Program-made: the position numbers and the translations under genes
The notes under the pieces: model-generated
Database searches by the model: none
What the model saw: only the letters and a program-made list of their open reading frames with translations
Told to the model about the DNA's origin: nothing
Shown here: positions 1 to 8,794 of the stretch, one piece after another
Layout: every line of letters begins with the position of its first letter
Numbering within the stretch: the first letter of the stretch is position 1
DNA from: Agrococcus beijingensis
Lineage (GTDB): Bacteria > Actinomycetota > Actinomycetes > Actinomycetales > Microbacteriaceae
Assembly (NCBI RefSeq): GCF_030758955.1
Contig: NZ_CP132360.1
Span: forward strand, 263,467-327,466
Length of the DNA: 64,000 nt
Direction: 5' to 3'

Positions 1-306
1 GTCAACACGACGAGCGGGCCTCGCACCGTCGACTACACCAAGGTGGCCGTCGGCGTCCTCGGCATCGTCGCGGGACTCGTGCTGGTGGTGGTGGGCGTGC
101 TGATGAAGCTGGCGATCATCGGCGTCGTCGGGTTCGGCATCGCGGTCGCGGGCGCGCTCTGGGCGCTGTCGGCGTCGAAGCCGGCGACCGGCGACGAGGC
201 CGACCGGGCGCGCGCGGGCGGCGACGGCCCGGCCGCGAAGCAGCAGAGCCCGAGCCTGATGGATCGTCTCGCCGAGGAGTGGGACGACCGCAACCAGCGG
301 GGCTGA
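1..306 (+). CDS. DUF3040 membrane protein, C-terminal part (cut by window edge)
   Basis: The frame is open from base 1 to the TGA at 304-306, so the true start lies before the window; a GTG at 43 is only an internal codon. The visible 101 residues hold two adjacent hydrophobic segments (about residues 15-34 and 36-54), then an Ala/Gly-rich charged tail ending WDDRNQRG. This is the second half of the DUF3040 family, small actinobacterial membrane proteins of unknown function that usually lie directly before mraZ, as here. A hairpin at 332-362 separates it from mraZ, so it probably ends its own transcript. The family call rests on topology and position. Confidence 0.75.
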   Translation, partial: VNTTSGPRTVDYTKVAVGVLGIVAGLVLVVVGVLMKLAIIGVVGFGIAVAGALWALSASKPATGDEADRARAGGDGPAAKQQSPSLMDRLAEEWDDRNQRG

Positions 307-331
307 GCCCCCACTCCACTCCACTCCCTCT

Positions 332-362
332 GAGGGTCGACGCGCTCGCGTCGGCCCTCTTT
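332..362 (+). terminator. Rho-independent-type hairpin after the DUF3040 gene
   Basis: A 12-bp stem (332-343 with 348-359, one G-T wobble) closes a GCTC loop and is followed by TTT. It lies 26 bases after the DUF3040 stop and before the mraZ regulatory region. The rest of the gap (363-503) shows no gene. Confidence 0.7.
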
Positions 363-503
363 CGTCGTCCTGAGGGCGATCCGCCCCGGGCGCTGCGGCG
401 TCCGGGGCGTCTGCACGTCTCCACGGCGCCAAAACCCCTCCACCGCGAAAACCCAGACGAATGTTGAGAACACGCCCGGAGTTTGCGCAACTTTCTGAGG
501 AAA

Positions 504-549
504 GTGGCGCTGAGTGGAGTACGGTGGAGGAAGTCGGCGGATGTCGGCG
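504..549 (+). promoter_or_regulatory. MraZ operator: 10-bp-periodic GTGGMG/TCGGCG repeats
   Basis: GTGGCG (504), GTGGAG (514) and GTGGAG (524) are spaced exactly 10 bp apart, and TCGGCG follows at 534 and 544 in the same phase. MraZ is known to autoregulate the dcw operon by binding short direct repeats spaced one helical turn apart just before its own gene. The run ends 36 bases before the proposed mraZ start. That MraZ binds here is inferred from family knowledge and position. I could not place a convincing promoter with it. Confidence 0.75.
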
Positions 550-585
550 AACCATCTGCTCGCAGGCCGGACGAGAGGGGGCTCC

Positions 586-1017
586 GTGTTCCTCGGCACG
601 CACACGCCCAAGCTCGACGACAAGGGCCGCGTCATCCTCCCCGCGCGCTTCCGGCAGGAGCTCGAGGGAGGCCTCGTGCTCACCCGCGGCCAGGAGCGCT
701 GCATCTACGTCTTCTCGGTGCGCGAGTTCGAGCGTGTCCACGAGCAGATCCGGCAGGCGCCGCTCACCTCGGCCGCCGCCCGCGACTTCCTCCGCCTGTT
801 CCTCTCGGGCGCGTCGAGCGAGCAGCCCGACAGCCAGCACCGCGTGACCGTCCCCGCCAACCTGCGCGAGTACGCCGGCCTCGGCCGCGAGCTCACCGTC
901 ATCGGTGCGGGCTCCCGCGCCGAGATCTGGGACACCGAGGCCTGGAACACCTACTACGCGGCCAAGGAGGCCGACTTCGCGACGACCACCGAGGAGGTGA
1001 TCCCCGGCATCTTCTGA
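586..1017 (+). CDS. mraZ: Transcriptional regulator MraZ
   Basis: DNA-binding protein that controls the division and cell-wall operon it heads. The 143-residue length is normal for the family. Both halves carry the AbrB-like swapped-hairpin motif: [14 protein letters not shown] near residues 8-21 and [14 protein letters not shown] in the second half. The GTG at 586 was chosen because MraZ proteins begin (M)[10 protein letters not shown] and a purine-rich GAGAGGGGG lies just before it; an in-frame ATG at 541 would add 15 atypical residues and sits inside the operator repeats. The gap to rsmH is 97 bases. Confidence 0.95.
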   Translation: MFLGTHTPKLDDKGRVILPARFRQELEGGLVLTRGQERCIYVFSVREFERVHEQIRQAPLTSAAARDFLRLFLSGASSEQPDSQHRVTVPANLREYAGLGRELTVIGAGSRAEIWDTEAWNTYYAAKEADFATTTEEVIPGIF

Positions 1018-1114
1018 CCCGACCCGTGACCCCCAGCTGGGCGCCGCGACACACCTTCCCCGGTGCCGCGCCGCACGGATGGGGATCAGGGGCCGGGACG
1101 GACAGGGAGACGAC

Positions 1115-2128
1115 ATGGACGCATCCGCACTGCACACCCCGGTCATGCTCGAGCGCACGCTCGCGCTGCTCGCGCCGGCGATCGACGCGGCCGTCACCGC
1201 CGGGCGCGCGCCCGTCGTGGTCGACGGCACCCTCGGCATGGGCGGGCACACCGAGGCGATGCTCGCGGCGCACCCGACGCTCGTGGTCGCCGGCATCGAC
1301 CGGGACCCCGACGCCATCAGGCTCGCGCGGCAGCGGCTGGCGCCGTTCGGCGAGCGCTTCGTGCCGGTGCAGACCACCTACGACCGCATCGACCTCGCCC
1401 TCGACGCCGCCGGGGTCGTCGCCGCCGACGGCATCCTGCTCGACCTGGGCGTCTCGAGCCTGCAGCTCGACGCCGCCGACCGCGGCTTCGCCTACGCCAA
1501 GGACGCCCCGCTCGACATGCGCATGGGGCAGGCGGGCGACGTCACCGCCGCCTCGATCATCGCCGAGCGCAGCGACCGCGAGCTCTCGCGGCTGTTCCGC
1601 GTCTACGGCGACGAGAAGCTCGCCGACCGCTACGCGCGGGCGATCGTCGCCGCGCGCGCCGAGGCGCCGATCGAGACGTCGGCGCAGCTCGTCGACATCC
1701 TGCAGGCGGCCACGCCGCGGGCGCTGTCGAACCAGGGCCACCCCGCCAAGCGCGTCTTCCAGGCGCTGCGCATCGAGGTCAACCAGGAGCTGGCGATCCT
1801 CGAGCGCACCATGCCTGCGGCGATCGACGCGCTGGCCGTCGGCGGGCGCCTCGTGGTGCTCGCCTACCAGTCGCTCGAGGACCGCATCGTCAAGCGCGCG
1901 CTGCAGGCCGCAGCCGCGTCGACCGCGCCGCGCGACCTGCCGGTCGAGCTGCCCGAGCACGCGCCGCACCTGCGGCTGCTCGTGCGCGGCGCCGAGCTCG
2001 CCGACGACGCGGAGCGCGCCCGCAATCCGCGCTCCGCGCCCGTCCGCCTCCGGTCGGCCGAGCGCATCCGTCCCGTCAACGCATCCGCATCGAAGACGCC
2101 CGCATCCAGCCCAGGGGAGCCGTCATGA
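1115..2128 (+). CDS. rsmH: 16S rRNA (cytosine-1402-N4)-methyltransferase RsmH
   Basis: S-adenosylmethionine-dependent enzyme that methylates the N4 of C1402 in the 16S rRNA P-site (formerly MraW). The 337-residue protein starts with the typical ALHTPVMLERTL. The SAM-binding segment VDGTLGMGGHTEAML lies near residues 34-48, then GIDRDPDAI, DLGVSSLQLD with the RGF(A)Y block, and the C-terminal RVFQALRIEVNQEL signature. The ATG at 1115 follows an AGGGAG ribosome site; an earlier in-frame start at 1079 has none and does not match the family. The stop overlaps the next start as ATGA. Confidence 0.96.
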   Translation: MDASALHTPVMLERTLALLAPAIDAAVTAGRAPVVVDGTLGMGGHTEAMLAAHPTLVVAGIDRDPDAIRLARQRLAPFGERFVPVQTTYDRIDLALDAAGVVAADGILLDLGVSSLQLDAADRGFAYAKDAPLDMRMGQAGDVTAASIIAERSDRELSRLFRVYGDEKLADRYARAIVAARAEAPIETSAQLVDILQAATPRALSNQGHPAKRVFQALRIEVNQELAILERTMPAAIDALAVGGRLVVLAYQSLEDRIVKRALQAAAASTAPRDLPVELPEHAPHLRLLVRGAELADDAERARNPRSAPVRLRSAERIRPVNASASKTPASSPGEPS

Positions 2129-2781
2129 CCAACGCCGCCGTCGTCGACCTGCACGCGCTGCCGCAGCAGCACCCCGCGCCGAGCCCTGCGCCCGAGCGCG
2201 AGCGCCATCTGCGGGCGCTGCCGGTCGTCGTGCCGCGTCGCAGCCCGCGCCTCGTGCACGGCATCGTCGCGATGGTCGGCCTCGGCGCCGTGGTGTGCGC
2301 CCAGCTCGGGCTCTCGGTCGTCATCAGCGAGGGCGCCTACCGCATGAGCGCGCTGCAGGGGGAGTCGACCGTGCTCGCCCGCGCCGAGCAGTCGATCGCC
2401 GAGGAGATCGCGGTGCTCGCATCGCCGCAGCACGTGGCCGTCGCGGCCGGCGAGCTCGGCATGCTCGGCGGCCAGCCGTCGCAGTTCCTGACGCTCGCGG
2501 GCACCGCGACCGCCGGGGGGCCAGACGCGATGCACATGCAGGTGCCGGCCGTCGACCAGTTCGGCATGTACGTGCCGAACGCACTGCTCGCGGCGGAGCC
2601 GCAGGCCGCCGCGGTCGTCGCCGAGGTGCAGGCCGAGGCGACCCTTCCGTACCCCGGGATGCTGCTGCCGCCGGGCGAGTCGGTGCCGGCTCCCGCGGCG
2701 GCGCCGGTCGCGCCCGCCGCGCCTGCCGCGCCCCCGGCACCCGCCCCCGGCACGCTCCTGCCGGCCACGCCGACCCAGTAG
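2125..2781 (+). CDS. ftsL: FtsL-like divisome membrane protein
   Basis: 218 residues in the ftsL position between rsmH and ftsI. The topology is that of FtsL: a basic cytoplasmic N-terminus of about 48 residues, one membrane helix (about 49-68), then a short extracytoplasmic helical segment rich in Glu and Ala that could form a coiled coil (about 75-110). The C-terminal 60 residues are Pro/Ala-rich and end PGTLLPATPTQ; such tails are common in actinobacteria and not informative. FtsL would recruit and activate FtsW/FtsI together with FtsQ and FtsB. FtsL sequences diverge strongly, so the call rests mainly on position and topology. Confidence 0.75.
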   Translation: MTNAAVVDLHALPQQHPAPSPAPERERHLRALPVVVPRRSPRLVHGIVAMVGLGAVVCAQLGLSVVISEGAYRMSALQGESTVLARAEQSIAEEIAVLASPQHVAVAAGELGMLGGQPSQFLTLAGTATAGGPDAMHMQVPAVDQFGMYVPNALLAAEPQAAAVVAEVQAEATLPYPGMLLPPGESVPAPAAAPVAPAAPAAPPAPAPGTLLPATPTQ

Positions 2782-2881
2782 CGGCGGGGCGGGGCGTGGC
2801 GGCGGAGCCGCCGGCGCATCCGCCGGTACCGTGCTCACGACCTGATCGAGGCTCGCACCGCGAGCGGAAGCGGAGGTGCGG

Positions 2882-4669
2882 GTGACCGCCAAGCCGAAGC
2901 GCAGCGCCGGCCGTCTGCGCACGACGCTGGTCGCCGTCCTGACGTTCGCGCTGCTCGCCACGTTCGTCGTGCGGCTCGCCGACATCCAGCTCGTCCGCGC
3001 CGAGGCGCTGAACGCCGAGGCGGATGGGCGACGTGGCGTCGCGCAGACCCTCTTCGGCACCCGCGGTCCCGTCGTCGACGCGGAGGGCACCGTGCTGGCC
3101 GAGAGCGTCGACCGCTGGGATCTGACCGTCTCGCCGCGCTACACGCGCGACCTGCAGCCGGGCATCGACGGGGTCGACGAGACGCGCACCGTCGGCGACG
3201 CGCTGGTGCAGATCGCCCAGATCACCGGCGACGACCCGCGCGACCTGCAGGCGCAGATCTACGCCGAGCTCGAGCGCAACCCCGACTCCGACTACCTGCT
3301 GCTCGCGAGCGGCCTCGACGTGGCGCAGTTCGAGGCGGTGCGCGACCTCGACCTGCCCTACGTCTACCTGCGGCTCAACCCGCAGCGGGTCTACCCCTCC
3401 GGCTCCGTCGCCGGCAACCTGGTGGGCTTCATGGGGCAGTCCGAGGCGCTCTCCGGCGTCGAGCGCAGCGAGCAGGAGTGCCTGGCGGCGACCGACGGGA
3501 GCCGCGTCTTCGATCGCTCGGCCGACGGCACGCCGATCCCGGGCTCCATGGTGACCCGCCCCGCCGTCGACGGCGGCACCGTGCAGCTCACGATCGACGC
3601 CGACGTGCAGTTCCAGGTGCAGCAGCTCACCGCGCAGTACACGGCGCAGCTGCGGGCCCGCAGCGGCACCAGCATCATCATGCGCACCGACGGCACGATC
3701 GTCGCGGTCGCCGAGTCGAGCACCGTCGACCCCAACGACCCGACCGCCACCGATGCGCGGGATCGCGGGTCGCGAGCCTTCACCGCCGCCTACGAGCCCG
3801 GCTCGATCTTCAAGGCCTTCTCGTTCGCCGCGATGCTCGACCTGGGCCTCATCACCCCGCGCGACGAGCTGACGGTGCCGTGGACGTACACGGCGCCCGG
3901 CGTGCGCGTGCGCGACGCGCAGTCGCACGAGCCGAAGCAGTGGACGGCCGCGGGCATCCTCGTGAACTCCTCGAACTCCGGCATGGTGCGGCTCGCCGAG
4001 CAGATGGATCGCGGCGACTACTACGACTACCTCGCGCGCTTCGGCTTCGGCGAGCGCACGGCGGTCGACTTCGCCGGCGAGCAGCCGGTGCCGCTGCGAC
4101 CGGCCGACAGCCTCGACGCGCAGACGAAGCTCAACGTGCTGTTCGGCCAGGGCATCGCGGCGACGCCGATCCAGCTGGCCTCGGCCTATCAGGCGCTGGC
4201 CAACGGCGGGGTGCACCTGCCGGCGAGGCTCATCGCCGGCTGCACCGACGCCGAGGGCGTCACGACGGCACCCGAGCTGGGCGAGGGGGAGCGCGTGGTC
4301 GGCGACACGGCCGCGCGGCAGACCCTCGAGGTGCTCGAGAACGTGGTCACCGACTACGGCTACGACACGTTCCCCATCGAGGGCTACCGGATCGCCGCCA
4401 AGACGGGCACCGCGCAGATGGCCTACGAGGACGGCTCGGGCTACGACCCGAGCAGGATGATGATCTCGGTGGCCGGCGTGTTCCCGGTCGACGACCCCCA
4501 GTTCGTGGTCGTGACGCTGTTCGACAGCCCGCAGACCATCCGCACCAGCGGCGGGGCCATCCCTGCCTTCCACGATATGGTGAACCTCTTGATCCGCCAC
4601 TACGACGTGCCTCCGAGCAGCACCCTGCCTCCGGAGATCCCGCTCGAGTGGACCGCGGATCAGCCTTGA
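2882..4669 (+). CDS. ftsI: Division-specific peptidoglycan transpeptidase FtsI (PBP3)
   Basis: Class B penicillin-binding protein that crosslinks septal peptidoglycan. In 595 residues: a membrane anchor near 13-33, the PBP dimerisation region with RGPVVDAEGTVLAES, then the transpeptidase domain with the active-site SIFK (Ser308), SSN (363-365) and KTGTAQ (Lys507). No PASTA domains follow. The GTG at 2882 is preferred over the GTG at 2876 because GGAGG at 2872-2876 then has a 5-base spacer. The 100-base gap before it holds a hairpin (2798-2812) and a possible -10 box TACCGT (2827-2832), so the gene may have its own promoter. Confidence 0.95.
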   Translation: MTAKPKRSAGRLRTTLVAVLTFALLATFVVRLADIQLVRAEALNAEADGRRGVAQTLFGTRGPVVDAEGTVLAESVDRWDLTVSPRYTRDLQPGIDGVDETRTVGDALVQIAQITGDDPRDLQAQIYAELERNPDSDYLLLASGLDVAQFEAVRDLDLPYVYLRLNPQRVYPSGSVAGNLVGFMGQSEALSGVERSEQECLAATDGSRVFDRSADGTPIPGSMVTRPAVDGGTVQLTIDADVQFQVQQLTAQYTAQLRARSGTSIIMRTDGTIVAVAESSTVDPNDPTATDARDRGSRAFTAAYEPGSIFKAFSFAAMLDLGLITPRDELTVPWTYTAPGVRVRDAQSHEPKQWTAAGILVNSSNSGMVRLAEQMDRGDYYDYLARFGFGERTAVDFAGEQPVPLRPADSLDAQTKLNVLFGQGIAATPIQLASAYQALANGGVHLPARLIAGCTDAEGVTTAPELGEGERVVGDTAARQTLEVLENVVTDYGYDTFPIEGYRIAAKTGTAQMAYEDGSGYDPSRMMISVAGVFPVDDPQFVVVTLFDSPQTIRTSGGAIPAFHDMVNLLIRHYDVPPSSTLPPEIPLEWTADQP

Positions 4670-4710
4670 CGCGACACAGCACCAGCGTCGACCGAGCCAG
4701 TGAGGAGAGG

Positions 4711-6303
4711 ATGTCCGTGGCGGGCGTGACCCCGAGGATCCTGCGACCGGAGCATCCCGCACCGCGGCCCCTCAACGGGCTGATCGACGAGTTCGACCTC
4801 CGTGTCGAGGCCGACGCCGACGGCATCGAGGTGACGGGGATCACCCTCGACTCCTCCGACGTGCACCCCGGCGACATCTTCGCGGCGCTCCCCGGGGCGC
4901 ACCGGCACGGGGCCGAGTACGCAGCGGCGGCCGTCGAGCGCGGCGCGGTCGCGATCGTCACCGACCCGGCCGGCGCCGAGCGACTCGCGACAAACGTGCC
5001 CGTGATCGTCGTCGACGACCCGCGCGCGGCGCTGGGCGAGATCGCCGCCTGGGTCTACCGCACCATGGAGGAGCCGCCGAAGCTCTTCGGCATCACCGGC
5101 ACCAACGGCAAGACCTCGACCTCGTTCATGCTCGAGGGCCTGCTCGCCGACCTCGGGTTCGTCACCGGGCTGTCGACCACCGCCGAGCGGCACGTCGGCG
5201 ACCTGGTCGTCACCTCGAAGCTCACCACGCCCGAGGCCAGCGAGCTGCACGCGCTGCTCGCGCGGATGCGCGAGGCCGGCGTGCGCGCCGCCGTGCTCGA
5301 GGTGAGCGCACAGGCGATCGAGCGCCACCGCGTCGACGGCGTCGTCTTCGACGTGGTCGCGTTCACGAACCTGAGCCACGACCACCTCGACGACTACGGC
5401 TCGATGGAGGCGTACTTCGACGTGAAGCTCGAGCTGTTCACGCCCGACCGCGCCGAGCGCGGCGTCGTCTGCGTCGACACCGACTGGGGCGCCAAGGTCG
5501 CCGAGCGCAGCCGCATCCCCGTCACCACGGTGACGAGCGACCCGGAGCGCCACGCCGACTGGCATGTCGACATCTGGGAGGAGACGCCGACCTCGACCTC
5601 CTTCACCCTGACTGGCATCGACGGCGGCGCGATCGAGGTGCAGGTGCCGTTCATCGGCCGGCACATGGCGGTCGACGCCGCCATCGCCATCCTCATGCTG
5701 GTCGAGGGCGGCTTCGAGCTCGAGGCGATCGCCGAGGTCATCGACCGCGGCATGCGCTCGACGCTGCCCGGGCGCATCGAGCGGGTCTCGGGCGACAGCG
5801 GGCCTGCGGTCTTCGTCGACTACGGCCACAGCCCCGATGCGTTCGCGCAGACCCTCGAGGCGCTGCGGCGGGTCACCGAGGGTCGGCTGATCATGCTCTT
5901 CGGCGCCGACGGCGACCGCGACGCCACGAAGCGCGCCGAGATGGGCCGCATCTCGGCCGAGCTCGCCGACGCCGTCGTGGTGACCGACTTCAACCCGCGC
6001 TCGGAGGACGCCGCGGCGATCCGCGAGCAGGTGCTCGCGGGCGCCTACGCCGCGGCGGGCAGCAAGCCCGTCATCGAGTCGTCGCCAGAGGAGGCCGCGA
6101 TCCGAGCCGCGCTCGCGCTCGCCGGCCCCGGCGACACGATCCTCTGGGCCGGCCCCGGCGATGCCGACTACCGCGACGTCGCGGGCGTGCGCGAGCCGTT
6201 CGTGGCGCGCGACGAGGCCAAGCTCGCCCTGCACGAGGCGGGCTGGTCGACCGCTGACCCGCTGCCCAACGGCGACTGGTCGCCGGTGAAGGACCGTCAC
6301 TGA
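4711..6303 (+). CDS. murE: UDP-MurNAc-dipeptide ligase MurE (third-residue-adding)
   Basis: Cytoplasmic ATP-dependent ligase adding the third amino acid to the peptidoglycan stem peptide. In 530 residues: P-loop GITGTNGKTSTS near 126-137, LTTPEASELH, and central FTNLSHDHLDDYG followed by the lysine (FDVKLELF) that is carbamylated in Mur ligases. Two signature positions differ from diaminopimelate enzymes: the DNPR specificity motif reads DFNPR, and the usual EVSSH reads EVSAQ. Substrate may therefore not be meso-diaminopimelate. The ATG at 4711 follows GAGGAGAGG. The stop overlaps murF by one base (TGATG). Confidence 0.93.
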   Translation: MSVAGVTPRILRPEHPAPRPLNGLIDEFDLRVEADADGIEVTGITLDSSDVHPGDIFAALPGAHRHGAEYAAAAVERGAVAIVTDPAGAERLATNVPVIVVDDPRAALGEIAAWVYRTMEEPPKLFGITGTNGKTSTSFMLEGLLADLGFVTGLSTTAERHVGDLVVTSKLTTPEASELHALLARMREAGVRAAVLEVSAQAIERHRVDGVVFDVVAFTNLSHDHLDDYGSMEAYFDVKLELFTPDRAERGVVCVDTDWGAKVAERSRIPVTTVTSDPERHADWHVDIWEETPTSTSFTLTGIDGGAIEVQVPFIGRHMAVDAAIAILMLVEGGFELEAIAEVIDRGMRSTLPGRIERVSGDSGPAVFVDYGHSPDAFAQTLEALRRVTEGRLIMLFGADGDRDATKRAEMGRISAELADAVVVTDFNPRSEDAAAIREQVLAGAYAAAGSKPVIESSPEEAAIRAALALAGPGDTILWAGPGDADYRDVAGVREPFVARDEAKLALHEAGWSTADPLPNGDWSPVKDRH

Positions 6304-7706
6304 TGCTGCGGATGCTCGCGAGCGAGATCGCGGCGGTGACGGGCGGGGTGCTCCAGGGTGCCGACGTCGAGGTCACCGGCTCGGTGGAGACCGACTCGCG
6401 GCTGGTCACGCCCGGCGGCGTGTTCTTCGCGATGCCGGGAGAGGTCACCGACGGCCACCGCTTCATCGGCACCGCGATCGAGGCCGGCGCTGCGCTGATC
6501 GTCGCCGAGCGCCCGATCGAGCACGACGTGCCGCACATCCTGGTCGACCAGGGTGTGGTCGCGCTCGGCGCGCTCGCCGCGGAGGTCATCCGGCTCGTGC
6601 GCGAGCGGGGCGAGCTGACGGTCATCGGCATCACCGGCTCCAACGGCAAGACGACCACCAAGAACATGCTGCAGGCGATCCTCGAGCAGCACGGGCCCAC
6701 CGTGAGCCCCGTGAAGTCGTTCAACAACGAGGTCGGCGCCCCCATGACGATGCTCCGCATCGACGAGGCGACGCGCTATCTCGTGCTCGAGATGGGCGCG
6801 AGCGTCGAGGGCGACATCGCGCGCCTGACGGCCATGGCGCATCCGGATCTCGGTGTCGTGCTCAAGGTCGGGCTCGCCCACGCGGGTGAGTTCGGCGGCG
6901 TCGAGGCGACCACCCGGGCCAAGACCGAGATGGTCGCCGACCTCGGCGAGGATGACGTCGCCGTGCTCAACCGCGACGACGAGCGGGTCGCCGGCATGGC
7001 TGCCGCCACCCGCGCCCGCGTGGCGTGGTTCGGCACCGACCCGGGCGCGGCCGACGAGCCGACCGCGGTCTGGGCCGACGGCGTCGACTCGACGCTCGAG
7101 GGCACCGTCGCGACCGTGCACCGCGGAGGCGAGCAGTGGCCGCTGCGCATGCGCATCCTCGGCGAGCACCACGTCATGAACGCGCTCGCCGCGCTGACGG
7201 TCGCCGATGCGCTCGGCATCGAGCTCGCCGGCGCGATCGACGCGCTCGCGCACCTCGAGCGGGCCGAGCGCGGCCGCATGGAGCTGCTCGAGCCCGGCGG
7301 CGGCGTGACCGTCATCAACGACGCCTACAACGCCAGCCCCGACTCGACCGCCGCAGCGCTGCGCTCGCTGGCGCACATGACGCGCCAGGCCGGGCGCCGC
7401 TCGATCGCGGTGCTGGGCGAGATGGCAGAGCTCGGCCCGCACGCGGTCGAGGAGCACGACCGCCTCGGACGCCTCGCGGTGCGGGTGCGCATCGACCGGC
7501 TGGTCGTGGTCGGCGAGGGCGCGAAGGCGATCCACGACGCCGCAGAGCTCGAGTCGTCGTTCGGCCAGGAGACCACCTGGGTCGCCACCGCCGACGAGGC
7601 CGAGGCGCTGCTGCGCGGCGAGCTCGTCGAGGGCGACGTGGTGCTCTTCAAGTCGTCGAACGTGTCGGGGCTGCAGGCGCTCGCCGAGCGGATCGGTGGC
7701 CGCTGA
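6303..7706 (+). CDS. murF: UDP-MurNAc-tripeptide--D-Ala-D-Ala ligase MurF
   Basis: Adds D-Ala-D-Ala to the UDP-MurNAc tripeptide, the last cytoplasmic ligation before MraY. The 467 residues hold the Mur P-loop GITGSNGKTTTKNM (about residues 107-120), SFNNEVGAPMT, LEMGAS, and the C-terminal NDAYNASPDS and LGEMAELG motifs. The ATG overlaps the murE stop by one base and the stop overlaps the mraY start in the same way, so translation is probably coupled along the operon. Confidence 0.96.
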   Translation: MLRMLASEIAAVTGGVLQGADVEVTGSVETDSRLVTPGGVFFAMPGEVTDGHRFIGTAIEAGAALIVAERPIEHDVPHILVDQGVVALGALAAEVIRLVRERGELTVIGITGSNGKTTTKNMLQAILEQHGPTVSPVKSFNNEVGAPMTMLRIDEATRYLVLEMGASVEGDIARLTAMAHPDLGVVLKVGLAHAGEFGGVEATTRAKTEMVADLGEDDVAVLNRDDERVAGMAAATRARVAWFGTDPGAADEPTAVWADGVDSTLEGTVATVHRGGEQWPLRMRILGEHHVMNALAALTVADALGIELAGAIDALAHLERAERGRMELLEPGGGVTVINDAYNASPDSTAAALRSLAHMTRQAGRRSIAVLGEMAELGPHAVEEHDRLGRLAVRVRIDRLVVVGEGAKAIHDAAELESSFGQETTWVATADEAEALLRGELVEGDVVLFKSSNVSGLQALAERIGGR

Positions 7707-8794
7707 TGCTCGTGCTGCTCGCCTCCGCAGGCATCGCGCTGCTGGTGTCGCTGTTCGCCACCCCGCTGTTCATCCGCGGGTTCGCGCGGATCGGCTGGGG
7801 CCAGTTCATCCGCGACGACGGCCCGCAGTCGCACCACACGAAGCGCGGCACGCCGACGATGGGCGGGCTCGTCTTCATCGTGGCGACCCTGCTGGGCTAC
7901 TTCGGCGGCAAGCTGCTCGCGCAGGATCCGCCGACGCTGCCGGCGCTGCTGATCCTGCTGCTGATGGTCGGCATGGGCGCCGTCGGCTTCGTCGACGACT
8001 ACCTGAAGATCTCCAACCAGCGCTCGCTCGGCCTGGGCGGATGGGCGAAGGTCGCCGGGCAGGTCGTGGTCTCGGTCGTCTTCGGCGTGCTCGCGATCAC
8101 GGTGCCGTTCGGCACCTCGGGCCGCACCGTCGTCGACCCGATCATCTCGGGCGTGCGCGACATCCCGTGGCTCGACCTCGCCCCATGGGGCGCGGTCGGC
8201 GGCATCGTCTTCGTGCTGTGGATCCTGCTGATGAACGTCTCGGCGTCGAACGCCGTGAACGTCACCGACGGCCTCGACGGCCTCGCCACCGGCGCCGTCG
8301 TGCTCTCGATGGGCGGCTACGCCTTCATCGCGTTCTGGCAGTTCAACCAGTCCTGCTTCCAGCTCGACGCGTCCACCGGCTGCTACGACGTGCTGCTGCC
8401 GCTCGACGTCGCGACGCTCGCCGCGACCGTCACCGGCTCGCTGATCGGCTTCCTCTGGTGGAACACCAGCCCCGCGCAGATCTTCATGGGCGACGTCGGC
8501 TCGCTGGCGCTCGGCGGCGCGCTCGCCGGCTTCGCGGTGATGACCGACACGCACCTGCTGCTGCTGCTCATGGCCGGCCTGCCGATCGTCGTCACCGGCT
8601 CCGTCATCCTGCAGCGCGCCTACTTCAAGATCACCGGCGGCAAGCGCATCTTCCTGATGAGCCCGCTGCACCACCACTTCGAGCTCAAGGGCTGGGCGGA
8701 GGTGACGATCGTCGTGCGGTTCTGGATCATCGCCGGCCTCTTCGTCGCCGCCGGCATCGGGCTGTTCTACTTCGAATGGGCGCTGCAGAGCTGA
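7706..8794 (+). CDS. mraY: Phospho-N-acetylmuramoyl-pentapeptide-transferase MraY
   Basis: Integral membrane enzyme that moves phospho-MurNAc-pentapeptide from UDP to undecaprenyl phosphate, making lipid I. 362 residues with about ten membrane segments. Family motifs are intact: KRGTPTMGG, the aspartate pair in GFVDDYLK, NVTDGLDGLA, FMGDVGSLALGG, and the C-terminal MSPLHHHFELKGW. One-base overlaps join it to murF and murD. Confidence 0.97.
   Translation: MLVLLASAGIALLVSLFATPLFIRGFARIGWGQFIRDDGPQSHHTKRGTPTMGGLVFIVATLLGYFGGKLLAQDPPTLPALLILLLMVGMGAVGFVDDYLKISNQRSLGLGGWAKVAGQVVVSVVFGVLAITVPFGTSGRTVVDPIISGVRDIPWLDLAPWGAVGGIVFVLWILLMNVSASNAVNVTDGLDGLATGAVVLSMGGYAFIAFWQFNQSCFQLDASTGCYDVLLPLDVATLAATVTGSLIGFLWWNTSPAQIFMGDVGSLALGGALAGFAVMTDTHLLLLLMAGLPIVVTGSVILQRAYFKITGGKRIFLMSPLHHHFELKGWAEVTIVVRFWIIAGLFVAAGIGLFYFEWALQS

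Noticed and set aside
2876..2881. GTG at 2876 as the ftsI start
   Set aside because: It overlaps the GGAGG ribosome site; the GTG at 2882 has a correct 5-base spacer.
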